Positions 7,968 to 14,197 of a stretch of DNA of 14,197 nucleotides are shown here, one piece after another. Made by a program: the position numbers and the translations under genes. Positions within the stretch are counted from its first letter, which is position 1. Each line of letters opens with the position of its first letter. The DNA comes from Nitrospirota bacterium (lineage in GTDB: Bacteria; Nitrospirota_A; Leptospirillia; Leptospirillales; Leptospirillaceae): positions 1 to 14,197 of the forward strand of contig JAJYPO010000047.1 in assembly GCA_021795275.1 (NCBI GenBank), written 5' to 3'. The notes under the pieces are model-generated. The model was not told where the DNA came from and searched no databases. It was given only the letters and a program-made list of their open reading frames with translations.

Positions 7968-7976
7968 TGGTAGTAT
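7968..7976 (+). promoter_or_regulatory. Extended -10 promoter for the pseudouridine synthase
   Basis: TGG-TAGTAT (7968-7976) matches the extended -10 form TGn-TATAAT with one hexamer mismatch. No good -35 is visible at 16-18 nt. The predicted transcription start coincides with the ATG at 7982, implying a leaderless mRNA. Confidence 0.5.
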
Positions 7977-7981
7977 CTTAA

Positions 7982-8752
7982 ATGATGCATACTCCGGATC
8001 GCTGGCTCTCGAAGGCCGGTCTGGCCTCACGGGGTGAGGTTCTCGAGTGGATTGCCGCAGGGAGGCTCTCCCTGGGAGGAAGGCCCGTCCATCCGGACAG
8101 GGCTATCCCTTCCCCCCGTTCCACTCCGGAGAGGATGGTCCTGCCCCCTTTCTGTCTCGACGGGATCCGTCTCCTCCCTCCTGCGCCATTGCTCCTGGGG
8201 CTCAACAAACCCCGGGGAGTTCTTGTGACCCGCTCCGATCCGGGGGGCCGGCGCGTGATCGGAGACCTTGTCGGCTCCAGCCCGTGGGGGAATGCCGTTT
8301 TCGGCTCGATCAGACCTCTCGGACGGCTTGACCAGGCATCGGCGGGGTTGATCCTCCTGACCAATTTCCCTGAACTTTTCAGCGATTTTCTTGACCCGTC
8401 CTCCCAAACACTCCGGAGTTACCGGGTCCAGATATCACCGCCACTCGGAGAGTCCGAGCGGACCCTTTTCTTCGAGGGGCGGGGGGGAGAGGGGCCCGGG
8501 TATGGACGGATCGAGGTCTTTCCCGAACGAAGATCCCTTCGGTCGGAATGGATCCATGTCCGTCTGGCGGAGGGACAGAACAGGGAGATCCGGAATTTTC
8601 TCGCCTGGTATGGTTACCGGGTCCTCCATTTGATCCGGACTTCCTTCGGCCCCTATCAGCTGGGTCATTTGTCCCCCGGAGCGATCGACGATCTGACGGA
8701 ACGCGTAGGGGAGGCGGGAGTGCGCTGGGTTGCCTGGTCGGGGAGTCCTTGA
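7982..8752 (+). CDS. RsuA/RluB-family pseudouridine synthase
   Basis: This 256-aa protein isomerises a uridine in ribosomal RNA to pseudouridine; family members act on 16S U516 (RsuA) or 23S helix sites (RluB, RluE, RluF), and I cannot tell which applies. An N-terminal S4 RNA-binding domain (about residues 7-40, 'RWLSKAGLASRGEVLEWI') is followed by the catalytic domain with 'LNKPRGVLVT' (74-83), 'RPLGRLDQASAGLILLTN' carrying catalytic Asp117, and the C-terminal 'EGQNREIRNFLAWYG' and 'LIRTSFGPYQL' motifs. The start is constrained: an in-frame TAA ends at 7981, directly before ATG 7982 (a second ATG follows at 7985), and there is no Shine-Dalgarno site. The stop codon overlaps the -35 element of the following hsp20 promoter. 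Confidence 0.9.
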   Translation: MMHTPDRWLSKAGLASRGEVLEWIAAGRLSLGGRPVHPDRAIPSPRSTPERMVLPPFCLDGIRLLPPAPLLLGLNKPRGVLVTRSDPGGRRVIGDLVGSSPWGNAVFGSIRPLGRLDQASAGLILLTNFPELFSDFLDPSSQTLRSYRVQISPPLGESERTLFFEGRGGEGPGYGRIEVFPERRSLRSEWIHVRLAEGQNREIRNFLAWYGYRVLHLIRTSFGPYQLGHLSPGAIDDLTERVGEAGVRWVAWSGSP

Positions 8753-8776
8753 CAGACCCAAAATTGACGATATATT
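8749..8776 (+). promoter_or_regulatory. Sigma70-like promoter for hsp20
   Basis: A consensus TTGACA (8749-8754), which overlaps the TGA stop of the pseudouridine synthase, is followed after 16 nt by TATATT (8771-8776). A start near 8783 would give a leader of about 80 nt to the preferred ATG. I see no CIRCE repeat. Confidence 0.65.
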
Positions 8777-8863
8777 TTTAATTGAAAGGAACCACAGCCC
8801 ATGAAACATCCAGGACAAACACAATCGCCGGCATTCCGCCCGGCCTCTAAAAAGGAGAAAGCC

Positions 8864-9316
8864 ATGACCAGTCTGTTGCGGTGGGACCCCGTCAAGGAGT
8901 TTGATGACCTCGCACGCCGTTTTACCCCTTTTGTACTTCGGAATCCGGAGGCCCGGATCGAGGAGAGGCAGGCGAAGAAAACGGTCGAATGGGCTCCGAG
9001 TGTCGATATTTCCGAAGAAGAAGGAGCCTATGTCGTGAAGGCCGAACTTCCGGAAGTCCAGAAGGAAGCGGTCAAGGTTGTCATTGAAAACGGGGTTCTG
9101 ACCATTTCCGGAGAAAGAACCCGCAATGTGGAGAAAAAAGGGATTCGTTATCATCGAGTGGAACGCGAGTATGGGGCGTTTTTGCGCTCCTTCACCCTTC
9201 CTGATGACGCCGACCCGAAGAAGATCTCCGCCAATATGAAAGACGGGGTTCTGGCAGTCCGGATCGAAAAGCTGGCGGAGGCGAAACCCCTTGCCGTCGA
9301 AATCAACGTCGAATGA
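8864..9316 (+). CDS. Small heat shock protein, Hsp20/alpha-crystallin family
   Basis: Hsp20 proteins are ATP-independent holdases that form large oligomers and keep unfolding proteins soluble. The 150-aa product has the usual size. It begins with the family-like 'MTSLLRWDPVKEFDDL', has an alpha-crystallin domain at about residues 43-136 ('PSVDISEEEGAYVVKAELP', 'ENGVLTISGER', 'YGAFLRSFTLP', 'ANMKDGVLAVRI') and ends with the oligomerisation motif I-N-V (147-149). I chose ATG 8864 because it matches family N-termini and has AAAGGAG 6 nt upstream. An in-frame ATG at 8801 with a weaker AAAGGA site would add 21 mostly polar residues and cannot be excluded. The gene is probably monocistronic, with its own promoter and a strong terminator downstream. 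Confidence 0.92.
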   Translation: MTSLLRWDPVKEFDDLARRFTPFVLRNPEARIEERQAKKTVEWAPSVDISEEEGAYVVKAELPEVQKEAVKVVIENGVLTISGERTRNVEKKGIRYHRVEREYGAFLRSFTLPDDADPKKISANMKDGVLAVRIEKLAEAKPLAVEINVE

Positions 9317-9399
9317 CGGAAGGGATGGCACCTTCGATCCGGGCATGAGCCCGTAAAAGATCCCTTTCTGAAGGGACCGGAAATCCGGAGAGGATTGAA

Positions 9400-9425
9400 G
9401 GGGGACCATGTGTCCCCCTTTTTTT
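9400..9425 (+). terminator. Rho-independent terminator after hsp20
   Basis: GGGGGAC (9400-9406), a 5-nt loop and GTCCCCC (9412-9418) are followed by seven T residues (9419-9425). This is a textbook intrinsic terminator. A smaller hairpin (TCCCTT 9361-9366 with AAGGGA 9371-9376) lies earlier in the same 3' UTR. Confidence 0.92.
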
Positions 9426-9452
9426 GGGTTAAAAATGTATTTGTGCGATAAT
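9424..9452 (+). promoter_or_regulatory. Candidate promoter of the murI-rph operon
   Basis: An extended -10 (TGC followed by GATAAT, 9444-9452) lies 17 nt after a weak -35, TTGGGT (9424-9429), directly behind the hsp20 terminator. The leader to the TTG start would be about 45 nt. Confidence 0.5.
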
Positions 9453-9505
9453 GACGCGATGAATGAGTCTTGAATTCTGAATGGTCCGCTATGAAGGGGT
9501 GATTT

Positions 9506-10357
9506 TTGTCCGGTCTGACAAAGGACGCTTCCAGTATTTCTCCCGAATTCGCCCTGTTCGATTCCGGGATGGGGGGGCTGTCCGTTCTTCGGCATTTTCT
9601 CGATTTCTTTCCCCGTCATGATTTCGTCTATCTTGGAGACATGGCCCGCTTCCCCTACGGATCGAAGTCTCGGGAGACCATCCGGAAATTTGCGATCGAG
9701 GATGCCGCCTCCCTGATGTCCTTCCGCCCCAGAACCCTTGTCGCCGCCTGCTTTACCGTGTCCAGCCAGGCTTTGGATGACCTGGTCGAGTTCTGCGCCC
9801 CTGTAAGGGTCGTCGGGATGGTGGAGTCGGGGGCTCTTGCGGCACTTTCGAGAACGAAAACAGGACGTATCGGGGTTCTTGGAACGGAAGGGACCATCCA
9901 GAGCGGAGCCTATCCATCCATCCTTCGGCGCCTGTCGGGTCGGGACGCCGAGGCATTGGGGATTGCCTGTCCCCTTTTTGCCCCCATGGTCGAGGAAGGA
10001 TGGATCGATGGCGACATTCCCGAACGGATCGCCCGGGAGTATCTTTCAGTCTTCCTGGACAGCCGGGATTCAGGGGTGGACACCGTCATTCTGGGATGCA
10101 CCCACTATCCCCCGCTGCTGCCCCTTCTGACCCGGATCTTTCCGGAAATCACCTTCATCGATCCCGGCTATGAACTGGCAAGATCGGAATGGATCGGTAT
10201 CGGGGAAACACCCGGAAACGGCCGGGGCCAAGTTTCCTTCCTCGTGACGGACAGCAGCCAGAGATTTCAGCGTGTCGGCCAGCATCTTCTGGGAAGGACG
10301 ATCGAAAATATCCGGGAGATCACGATTTCAGGTGAGCTCCCGATGGTTGAAAAATAA
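9506..10357 (+). CDS. murI: Glutamate racemase, with atypical CFT motif
   Basis: Glutamate racemase makes D-glutamate for peptidoglycan using two cysteines as acid/base pair. The 283-aa product has the family length and motifs: '[12 protein letters not shown]' (18-29, Asp19/Ser20), '[14 protein letters not shown]' (42-55), '[14 protein letters not shown]' (123-136), '[12 protein letters not shown]' (155-166) and '[10 protein letters not shown]' with Cys198, Thr199 and His200. The first cysteine, Cys82, is present, but the usual Cys-Asn-Thr reads Cys82-Phe83-Thr84, removing an Asn that contacts substrate in known structures. The start is TTG 9506, with AAGGGG (9494-9499) 6 nt upstream; the next in-frame ATG lies inside the first conserved motif. 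rph follows after 11 nt. Family assignment is firm; activity on glutamate is less certain because of the substitution. Confidence 0.88.
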   Translation: MSGLTKDASSISPEFALFDSGMGGLSVLRHFLDFFPRHDFVYLGDMARFPYGSKSRETIRKFAIEDAASLMSFRPRTLVAACFTVSSQALDDLVEFCAPVRVVGMVESGALAALSRTKTGRIGVLGTEGTIQSGAYPSILRRLSGRDAEALGIACPLFAPMVEEGWIDGDIPERIAREYLSVFLDSRDSGVDTVILGCTHYPPLLPLLTRIFPEITFIDPGYELARSEWIGIGETPGNGRGQVSFLVTDSSQRFQRVGQHLLGRTIENIREITISGELPMVEK

Positions 10358-10368
10358 GGGAGGTATGT

Positions 10369-11088
10369 GTGAGACATGACGGAAGAATGCCGGACCAGCT
10401 GAGGCCCCTCGCCATCGAGCCCTCTCCGAACCGGTATGCCGAAGGGTCGGCGCTCGTCAGGACGGGGTTCACCCACGTTCTGGCCACGGTGAGCATGGAG
10501 GAAAAGGTTCCTCCCTTTCTCAAGGATCAGGGGCGTGGATGGGTGACGGCCGAATACGGGATGCTGCCTCGTTCGACCCACGAGCGTTCTCCCCGGGAGG
10601 CTGCACGCGGAAAGCAGAGTGGCCGGACCCAGGAGATCCAGCGTCTGATCGGACGGAGCCTCCGGTCGGTTGTGGATTTTGAAGGAATGGGCGTCCGGAC
10701 CGCAACAGTCGACTGCGACGTGATCCAGGCCGACGGCGGGACGCGATGCGCTTCGATCGGCGGTGCCTTTGTGGCGTTGGCCCTCGCTTTTTCCAATCTG
10801 AAAAAAGCGGGAATCCTGACCGGGATTCCCCTGAAGGACTATCTTGCGGCGGTGTCAGTGGGTCTGGTGGATGGTGAGCCCTGTCTGGATCTCTGCTATA
10901 CCGAAGACTCGACGGCGGATGTGGACATGAATGTGGTGATGACCGGTCGGGGCGAACTTGTGGAAGTGCAGGGGACGGCCGAGCACCGCTCCTTTTCTCG
11001 CAAGGATATGGATCGTCTCCTGGATCTGGCATGGAAGGGAATCTCGGAAATTGTCGATCTCCAGAAAAGGATCGTTTCCATCGGATGA
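10369..11088 (+). CDS. rph: Ribonuclease PH
   Basis: RNase PH is a phosphorolytic 3'-5' exoribonuclease that trims tRNA 3' ends in the cytosol as a hexamer. The 239-aa product is the normal length. Characteristic segments are '[19 protein letters not shown]' near the N-terminus, '[16 protein letters not shown]' (about 51-66), '[15 protein letters not shown]' (about 84-98) and '[14 protein letters not shown]' (about 112-125), which include the phosphate-binding Arg and metal-binding acidic residues of the family. The start is GTG 10369 with GGGAGG 5 nt upstream; the ATG at 10365 is in another frame and stops at once. The gene lies 11 nt after murI. In many bacteria murI-rph is followed by the XTP/ITP pyrophosphatase gene rdgB; here a rhodanese gene takes that place. 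Confidence 0.96.
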   Translation: MRHDGRMPDQLRPLAIEPSPNRYAEGSALVRTGFTHVLATVSMEEKVPPFLKDQGRGWVTAEYGMLPRSTHERSPREAARGKQSGRTQEIQRLIGRSLRSVVDFEGMGVRTATVDCDVIQADGGTRCASIGGAFVALALAFSNLKKAGILTGIPLKDYLAAVSVGLVDGEPCLDLCYTEDSTADVDMNVVMTGRGELVEVQGTAEHRSFSRKDMDRLLDLAWKGISEIVDLQKRIVSIG

Positions 11089-11590
11089 GGAGCAGAAGAA
11101 TCGGGCCCGGGAGTTCGAGCGTCTCCTGGGTCGCGGGGATGTCAGGCTTTCCTGCAGGGAGATGAAGGAGATCCTTTCCGGCCGCTCCGGAAAGGGAGGG
11201 GAGATTGATCTCCCTGTGCTCCTTGATGTCCGCGAGGAATGGGAATACAGGTACGTCCGCTTTCCCGGAGCCATCCACATCCCTCTCTCCCGTCTGCCCG
11301 AAAACCTCGAGAAGATTCCCTCCGACAGAGATATCATTGTCTATTGCCATACGGGTATCCGTTCGCTCCTGGCCTGCTATATGCTGCTGCAAAACGGCTT
11401 TGTAAAGGTCAGGAATCTGGATGGGGGAATCGACGACTATGCCCGGAGAGTCGAACCGGACCTGCCCCGTTACCGCCTGGAGGAAGGTCGCCGTCCGCCC
11501 GAGACGGTTCTCGCCAAAAATGCGGTCGGGGAGGGAAGGGGAGAGCCCAACCCTTGGGGGGAAGGCGTTTCTGCCCGGATTTCCCTCTGA
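11051..11590 (+). CDS. Rhodanese-like domain protein (start uncertain)
   Basis: The rhodanese domain is clear: '[23 protein letters not shown]', then the active-site loop YCHTGIRS with Cys at nt 11345-11347 (residue 99 from the start used), then '[20 protein letters not shown]'. Such domains carry sulfane sulfur as a persulfide in sulfur transfer or relay. A Gly/Pro/Arg-rich tail of about 40 residues follows and is not part of the fold. The N-terminus is uncertain. Protein-like sequence ([18 protein letters not shown]) runs upstream into the rph stop, so a start at ATG 11162, which would clip the domain edge, is unlikely. TTG 11051 has AAGGGA 10 nt upstream and gives 179 aa, overlapping rph by 38 nt. 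It is probably the third gene of the murI-rph operon. Confidence 0.75.
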   Translation: MSISRKGSFPSDEEQKNRAREFERLLGRGDVRLSCREMKEILSGRSGKGGEIDLPVLLDVREEWEYRYVRFPGAIHIPLSRLPENLEKIPSDRDIIVYCHTGIRSLLACYMLLQNGFVKVRNLDGGIDDYARRVEPDLPRYRLEEGRRPPETVLAKNAVGEGRGEPNPWGEGVSARISL

Positions 11591-11606
11591 AGACTCCCGG
11601 GGTCTT
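11590..11606 (+). terminator. Possible terminator hairpin after the rhodanese gene
   Basis: AAGACTC (11590-11596) can pair with GGGTCTT (11600-11606, one T-G pair) around a 3-nt loop, followed by GTTCTC. The stem is short and the T-run poor, so termination would be weak or partial. Confidence 0.3.
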
Positions 11607-11633
11607 GTTCTCGGTCCGGAAGTCCGGTATGAT
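11605..11633 (+). promoter_or_regulatory. Candidate promoter for the ABC-F transcript
   Basis: TTGTTC (11605-11610) and TATGAT (11628-11633) are separated by 17 nt. The -10 matches consensus at 5 of 6 positions, but the -35 matches only TTG. A start near 11640 would give a leader of about 170 nt containing the short ORF at 11736. Confidence 0.35.
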
Positions 11634-11735
11634 TTGATCAGTTGTAGGAATTCTCCTCCGTAAGCCCATGCCGCACCGCTCATTCCGCGAAAGGCCCGGC
11701 GGATACTCGACAAGAACAATATGAGGACCTTTTAA

Positions 11736-11813
11736 ATGCCCCGTCCCGATTTCAGGGATCTCCTGAAGCGGAGGCCGAACGAATCTGTCGTGGCCATTCC
11801 GGAAAAGTCATGA
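11736..11813 (+). CDS. Possible 25-codon upstream ORF coupled to the ABC-F gene
   Basis: ATG 11736 opens a 25-codon frame (start MPRPDFRDLLKRRP, end IPEKS) whose TGA at 11811-11813 overlaps the ABC-F ATG at 11810 in an ATGA arrangement. GAGGA (11723-11727) lies 8 nt upstream, a better ribosome site than the weak GGAAAAG in front of the ABC-F gene. It may serve to couple or regulate translation of the ABC-F gene. The peptide matches no family that I know, and it could be a chance frame. Confidence 0.4.
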   Translation: MPRPDFRDLLKRRPNESVVAIPEKS

Positions 11814-13708
11814 TCACCCTTTCAGGCATCTCCAAGCATTATCCGACAAAATCGCTTTTTTCCGATCTTTCCCTCCGGATTTCCCTCCGGGAGCGGATGG
11901 CGCTCGTGGGTCCGAACGGTGCGGGAAAGTCATCCCTGATGAAAATTCTGGCCGGGGTGCTTGAGCCCGACGACGGGGCGGTGAGCATGCCTCCCGGATA
12001 CCGGGTCGGCTATCTCCCCCAGGAGGTTCTCATCGAGGGGGATATGACCGCCGTCGGGTGCGTCATGAGCGGAGACGCGGAACTCATGCGGCTCGAGGAG
12101 GAGATGCGGCTCCTCGAAAAGAAGCTGGAAGCGGGGGATGCCGGTGTTCTGGACCGGTATGGAGAGGTCCAGTCTCGTTTCGGGCTACTCGGTGGATTCG
12201 AGCAGGAGACGACAGCGAGAAAGGTTCTGGCGGGGCTCGGTTTCGACCAGGCGCGGATGGACGCCCGCGTCTCCGACCTCTCGGGTGGGTGGCGGATGCG
12301 CGTGGCACTGGCCCGGACCCTGGTCACAAATCCCGACCTGCTGCTTCTGGACGAACCGACTAACCATCTCGACATTCCTTCGATCGAGTGGCTGGAATCC
12401 TTCCTTCTGGACTTTCCGGGAGCGGTTCTTCTCATCTCCCATGACCGATCCTTCATGAACGGGGTCGTGGGGGGGGTTGTCGAGCTTTCCGGTGGGAAAG
12501 CGACCGTTTTCACGGGCAACTACGACGCCTACCTTACCGAAAAGGAAAGAAGGGCACTGGCCCTGGACGCGGCCATCGCCCGGCAGGAAGAGGAGATCGC
12601 AAAAACCCAGGAGTTCATCGACCGTTTCCGTTCCAAGGCCACAAAAGCCACCCAGGTCCAGAGCCGGATCAAGGCCCTCGAGAAAATCGAGCGTCTGGAA
12701 AAGGATGCAACGGAAAAGACTGTCCGGTTCACCTTTCCTGCACCGATCCGCTCCGGAGAAATTGTCGCCACATTTTCCGAAATAGAAAAGTCCTACGATG
12801 GACGGACGATCGTCCATCCCTTCGACTGGGTCTTGCGCCGGGGCATGAAGGTGGCCCTGATCGGCCCGAACGGGGCCGGGAAGTCCACCCTGCTCAAGAT
12901 CATGGCCGGAACGGTCGTTCCCGACGCGGGAAGCTACCGGACGGGGACAGGGGTGACCACCGCCTACTATTCCCAGCACCAGCTCGAAATCCTCGACCCT
13001 TCCCACACCGTTCTGGCCAGCATGGAATCGGTGGCCCCGGATTCGGAGTCCCAGACCCGGATCAGGGGCTTGCTCGGAGCCTTTCTCTTCCGTCAGGAGG
13101 AGGTCTTCAAAAAGGTGGGGGTCCTGTCGGGTGGAGAAAAGAGCCGTCTGGTCCTGGCCCGTCTTCTTCTCGCCCCGGCCAATCTTCTTCTGCTCGACGA
13201 GCCGACCAACCATCTCGACCTCCCCTCCCGGGAGGCCCTTGTCAGCGCTCTGGAAGCCTACCGGGGCACACTTGTCTTCATCACTCACGACCGTTATGTC
13301 ATCGAAAAGATCGCCACCGATATCATCGAGGTGCTTCCGGGATCGATCCGTCTCTTCATGAACCACCGGTTCGAGACTTACCGCGCCAAGCGGGATGGCG
13401 TCCTGAATGTGTCGTCGCCCGTCCCTCAAGGCTCGGCGAAAAACGCTTCCCCTTCGGAGGGAGAGGTGCGGGAGACGGGAGGGGAGGACCCGGGAATGGT
13501 CGAAAAACGGCTCTCCTGGGTCGAGAAGGAGGTTCTGGAACTCGAGGAGGAGGTGGAGCGCTTGTCCCGGGCGGCCTCCGGCTCTGGAGCGGAGGCCCGC
13601 CGGGCCTCGTCGAAACTCACCGTTGCCAGAAAAAAACTGTCGGACAGGACCGCCGAGTGGGAACGCCTCGGAAGTTTGCTCGAACGTTCTGTCCATCGCC
13701 CTTCCTGA
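11810..13708 (+). CDS. ABC-F family ATPase (translation factor type)
   Basis: This 632-aa soluble protein has two ABC ATPase domains and no membrane segments, as expected for ABC-F proteins that bind the ribosomal E site. Domain 1 has Walker A GPNGAGKS (34-41), signature LSGGW (157-161) and Walker B LLLLDEPTNHLD (Asp181, Glu182). Domain 2 has Walker A GPNGAGKS (352-359), LSGGE (439-443) and the same Walker B (Asp463, Glu464). The inter-domain linker (about 240-295) carries 'FIDRFRSKATKATQVQSRIK', characteristic of ABC-F proteins of the YheS/YdiF/Uup type. A charged C-terminal coiled coil (about 565-630) resembles the Uup/YdiF tail. Resistance-type ABC-F proteins cannot be excluded, but a housekeeping role is more likely. 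The start at ATG 11810 overlaps the stop of a short upstream ORF. A DHH-family gene follows after 48 nt. Confidence 0.93.
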   Translation: MITLSGISKHYPTKSLFSDLSLRISLRERMALVGPNGAGKSSLMKILAGVLEPDDGAVSMPPGYRVGYLPQEVLIEGDMTAVGCVMSGDAELMRLEEEMRLLEKKLEAGDAGVLDRYGEVQSRFGLLGGFEQETTARKVLAGLGFDQARMDARVSDLSGGWRMRVALARTLVTNPDLLLLDEPTNHLDIPSIEWLESFLLDFPGAVLLISHDRSFMNGVVGGVVELSGGKATVFTGNYDAYLTEKERRALALDAAIARQEEEIAKTQEFIDRFRSKATKATQVQSRIKALEKIERLEKDATEKTVRFTFPAPIRSGEIVATFSEIEKSYDGRTIVHPFDWVLRRGMKVALIGPNGAGKSTLLKIMAGTVVPDAGSYRTGTGVTTAYYSQHQLEILDPSHTVLASMESVAPDSESQTRIRGLLGAFLFRQEEVFKKVGVLSGGEKSRLVLARLLLAPANLLLLDEPTNHLDLPSREALVSALEAYRGTLVFITHDRYVIEKIATDIIEVLPGSIRLFMNHRFETYRAKRDGVLNVSSPVPQGSAKNASPSEGEVRETGGEDPGMVEKRLSWVEKEVLELEEEVERLSRAASGSGAEARRASSKLTVARKKLSDRTAEWERLGSLLERSVHRPS

Positions 13709-13756
13709 TCTCTCTGTGTCGCCGGGGATCGGGAACGGTAGGGAGAATAGGACTGT

Positions 13757-14197
13757 ATGAGTTCTGCCACCATCGATCTCGCGAAGTCGGACGGAACCCC
13801 CGTCACGGTCTTCTACCATCGTAACTGCTCCGACGGCTTCGGGGCCGCCTGGGCCGCCTGGAGACGTTTTTCAGGCAGTCGGCCCCTTTCGTTTGCCCCT
13901 TACAACTACGGGGATCTCCTTCCGGACATTCCTGCGGGCCATGACGTTTTCATTCTCGACCTCTCCTTCGATGCCGGATATCTCTCCCTTCTTCGGGCCA
14001 AGGCACACCATGTGGTCCTTCTCGACCACCACAAGAGCGCCATGGAAAAAATTGCGCCGCTTTATCCGGGTGATCCCGATATTGTTTTCGACATGAGCCG
14101 GTCGGGAGCCATGATCGCCTGGCAGCGCTTCTTTCCTGGAGAACCGGTTCCAAACCTGATCCGCTACGTGGAGGACCGCGATCTTTGGCGATGGAAT
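13757..14197 (+). CDS. DHH-family phosphoesterase (3' partial)
   Basis: The frame is open at the right edge; 147 residues are visible. They show the N-terminal half of a DHH-superfamily phosphoesterase: 'VFYHRNCSDGFGAAWAAW' with His21 and Asp26, 'VFILDLSFD' with Asp68, and 'VVLLDHHKSA' containing the Asp90-His91-His92 triad that gives the family its name. These residues bind the two metal ions used to hydrolyse phosphodiesters. Related proteins include nano-RNases and putative oligoribonucleases; the substrate cannot be assigned without the C-terminal DHHA1-type domain, if present. The start is ATG 13757 with AGGA at 13749-13752 or GGGAG further up, neither ideal. It lies 48 nt after the ABC-F gene with no terminator between, so co-transcription is likely. 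Confidence 0.85.
   Translation, partial: MSSATIDLAKSDGTPVTVFYHRNCSDGFGAAWAAWRRFSGSRPLSFAPYNYGDLLPDIPAGHDVFILDLSFDAGYLSLLRAKAHHVVLLDHHKSAMEKIAPLYPGDPDIVFDMSRSGAMIAWQRFFPGEPVPNLIRYVEDRDLWRWN

Larger units (their letters stand above)
7632..7981. other. Divergent regulatory region, no gene
   Basis: This is 350 nt between the leftward lytic transglycosylase and the rightward pseudouridine synthase. The left part (to about 7800) is GC-rich and hairpin-forming; the right part (about 7830-7981) is clearly AT-rich. It contains a leftward promoter with an inverted repeat in its spacer, a CRP-like palindrome and an extended -10 element, listed separately. A 104-codon frame crossing it shows no protein-like features and is not called. 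Confidence 0.7.

Noticed and set aside
7950..7973. Mini-ORF reading MRFFFLW behind a GGAGGG site, resembling a leader peptide
   Set aside because: The ribosome site is only 2 nt from the ATG and the stop overlaps the -10 element, so it would not be on the predicted transcript; there is no attenuator hairpin.
8784..8863. RNA thermometer (ROSE or fourU) in the hsp20 leader
   Set aside because: No U-run or ROSE-type sequence pairs convincingly with the AAAGGAG site; only a short unrelated GC stem is visible.
8801..8863. Separate small gene before hsp20
   Set aside because: The frame is continuous with hsp20 and has no stop, so it is only an alternative N-terminal extension.
8435..9619. 394-codon minus-strand ORF spanning three plus-strand genes and the hsp20 terminator
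   Set aside because: It crosses a strong terminator and three well-supported genes; no protein signature.
10520..11719. 399-codon minus-strand ORF across rph and the rhodanese gene
   Set aside because: It spans two supported genes and their junction in antisense; Pro/Ser/Arg-rich shadow frame.
12185..13819. 544-codon minus-strand ORF opposite the ABC-F gene
   Set aside because: The ABC-F motifs on the other strand are unmistakable; the antisense product has no recognisable features.

Overview
The window is a gene-dense, moderately GC-rich bacterial chromosome segment of ordinary housekeeping and envelope genes. Visible features point to a Gram-negative cell: a lipoprotein signal, a periplasmic-type lytic transglycosylase, paired M16 peptidases, an FtsB-like division protein and a NapC/NirT-like multihaem cytochrome c. 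The cytochrome suggests respiratory or chemolithotrophic metabolism. My guess is Nitrospirota (Leptospirillum-like), but nothing in the window proves this. I see no transposase, integrase, CRISPR array, rRNA or tRNA.

Layout. Positions 1-2762 (+): the 3' part of a tetrahaem cytochrome overlaps enolase (eno) by 8 nt, followed by an FtsB/DivIC-like gene, a 29-codon gene for a very basic bS22/mS38 (AURKAIP1/COX24)-type ribosomal peptide behind a structured leader, and a membrane-anchored protein of unknown function. Positions 2976-6455 (-): a DUF5069 gene, then two tandem M16 peptidase genes. The first has the HxxEH zinc motif; the second is a lipoprotein in which that motif is lost, which suggests an active/inactive pair. 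Positions 6768-7631: a small two-TM protein (+) and a lytic transglycosylase (-) converge and overlap by 87 bp.

Positions 7632-7981 form the richest regulatory region. It holds a leftward sigma70-like promoter whose spacer contains an inverted repeat, a roughly 200-nt GC-rich leader with two strong hairpins, a CRP-like palindrome, and an extended -10 promoter placed so that the rightward transcript would be leaderless. Positions 7982-9425 (+): an RsuA-family pseudouridine synthase, then an Hsp20 gene with its own promoter and a strong terminator. Positions 9506-11590 (+): an operon of murI-like glutamate racemase, rph (RNase PH) and a rhodanese-domain protein. Positions 11736-14197 (+): a possible 25-codon upstream ORF overlapping the start of an ABC-F ATPase, then the 5' part of a DHH-family phosphoesterase that runs off the window.

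No new multi-gene system is evident. The items most worth a second look are the racemase whose otherwise conserved Cys-Asn-Thr motif reads Cys-Phe-Thr, the tiny ribosomal-protein gene and its leader, the regulatory region at 7632-7981, and the ORF coupled to the ABC-F gene. Several genes appear to use TTG or GTG starts that are supported by well-placed Shine-Dalgarno sites.
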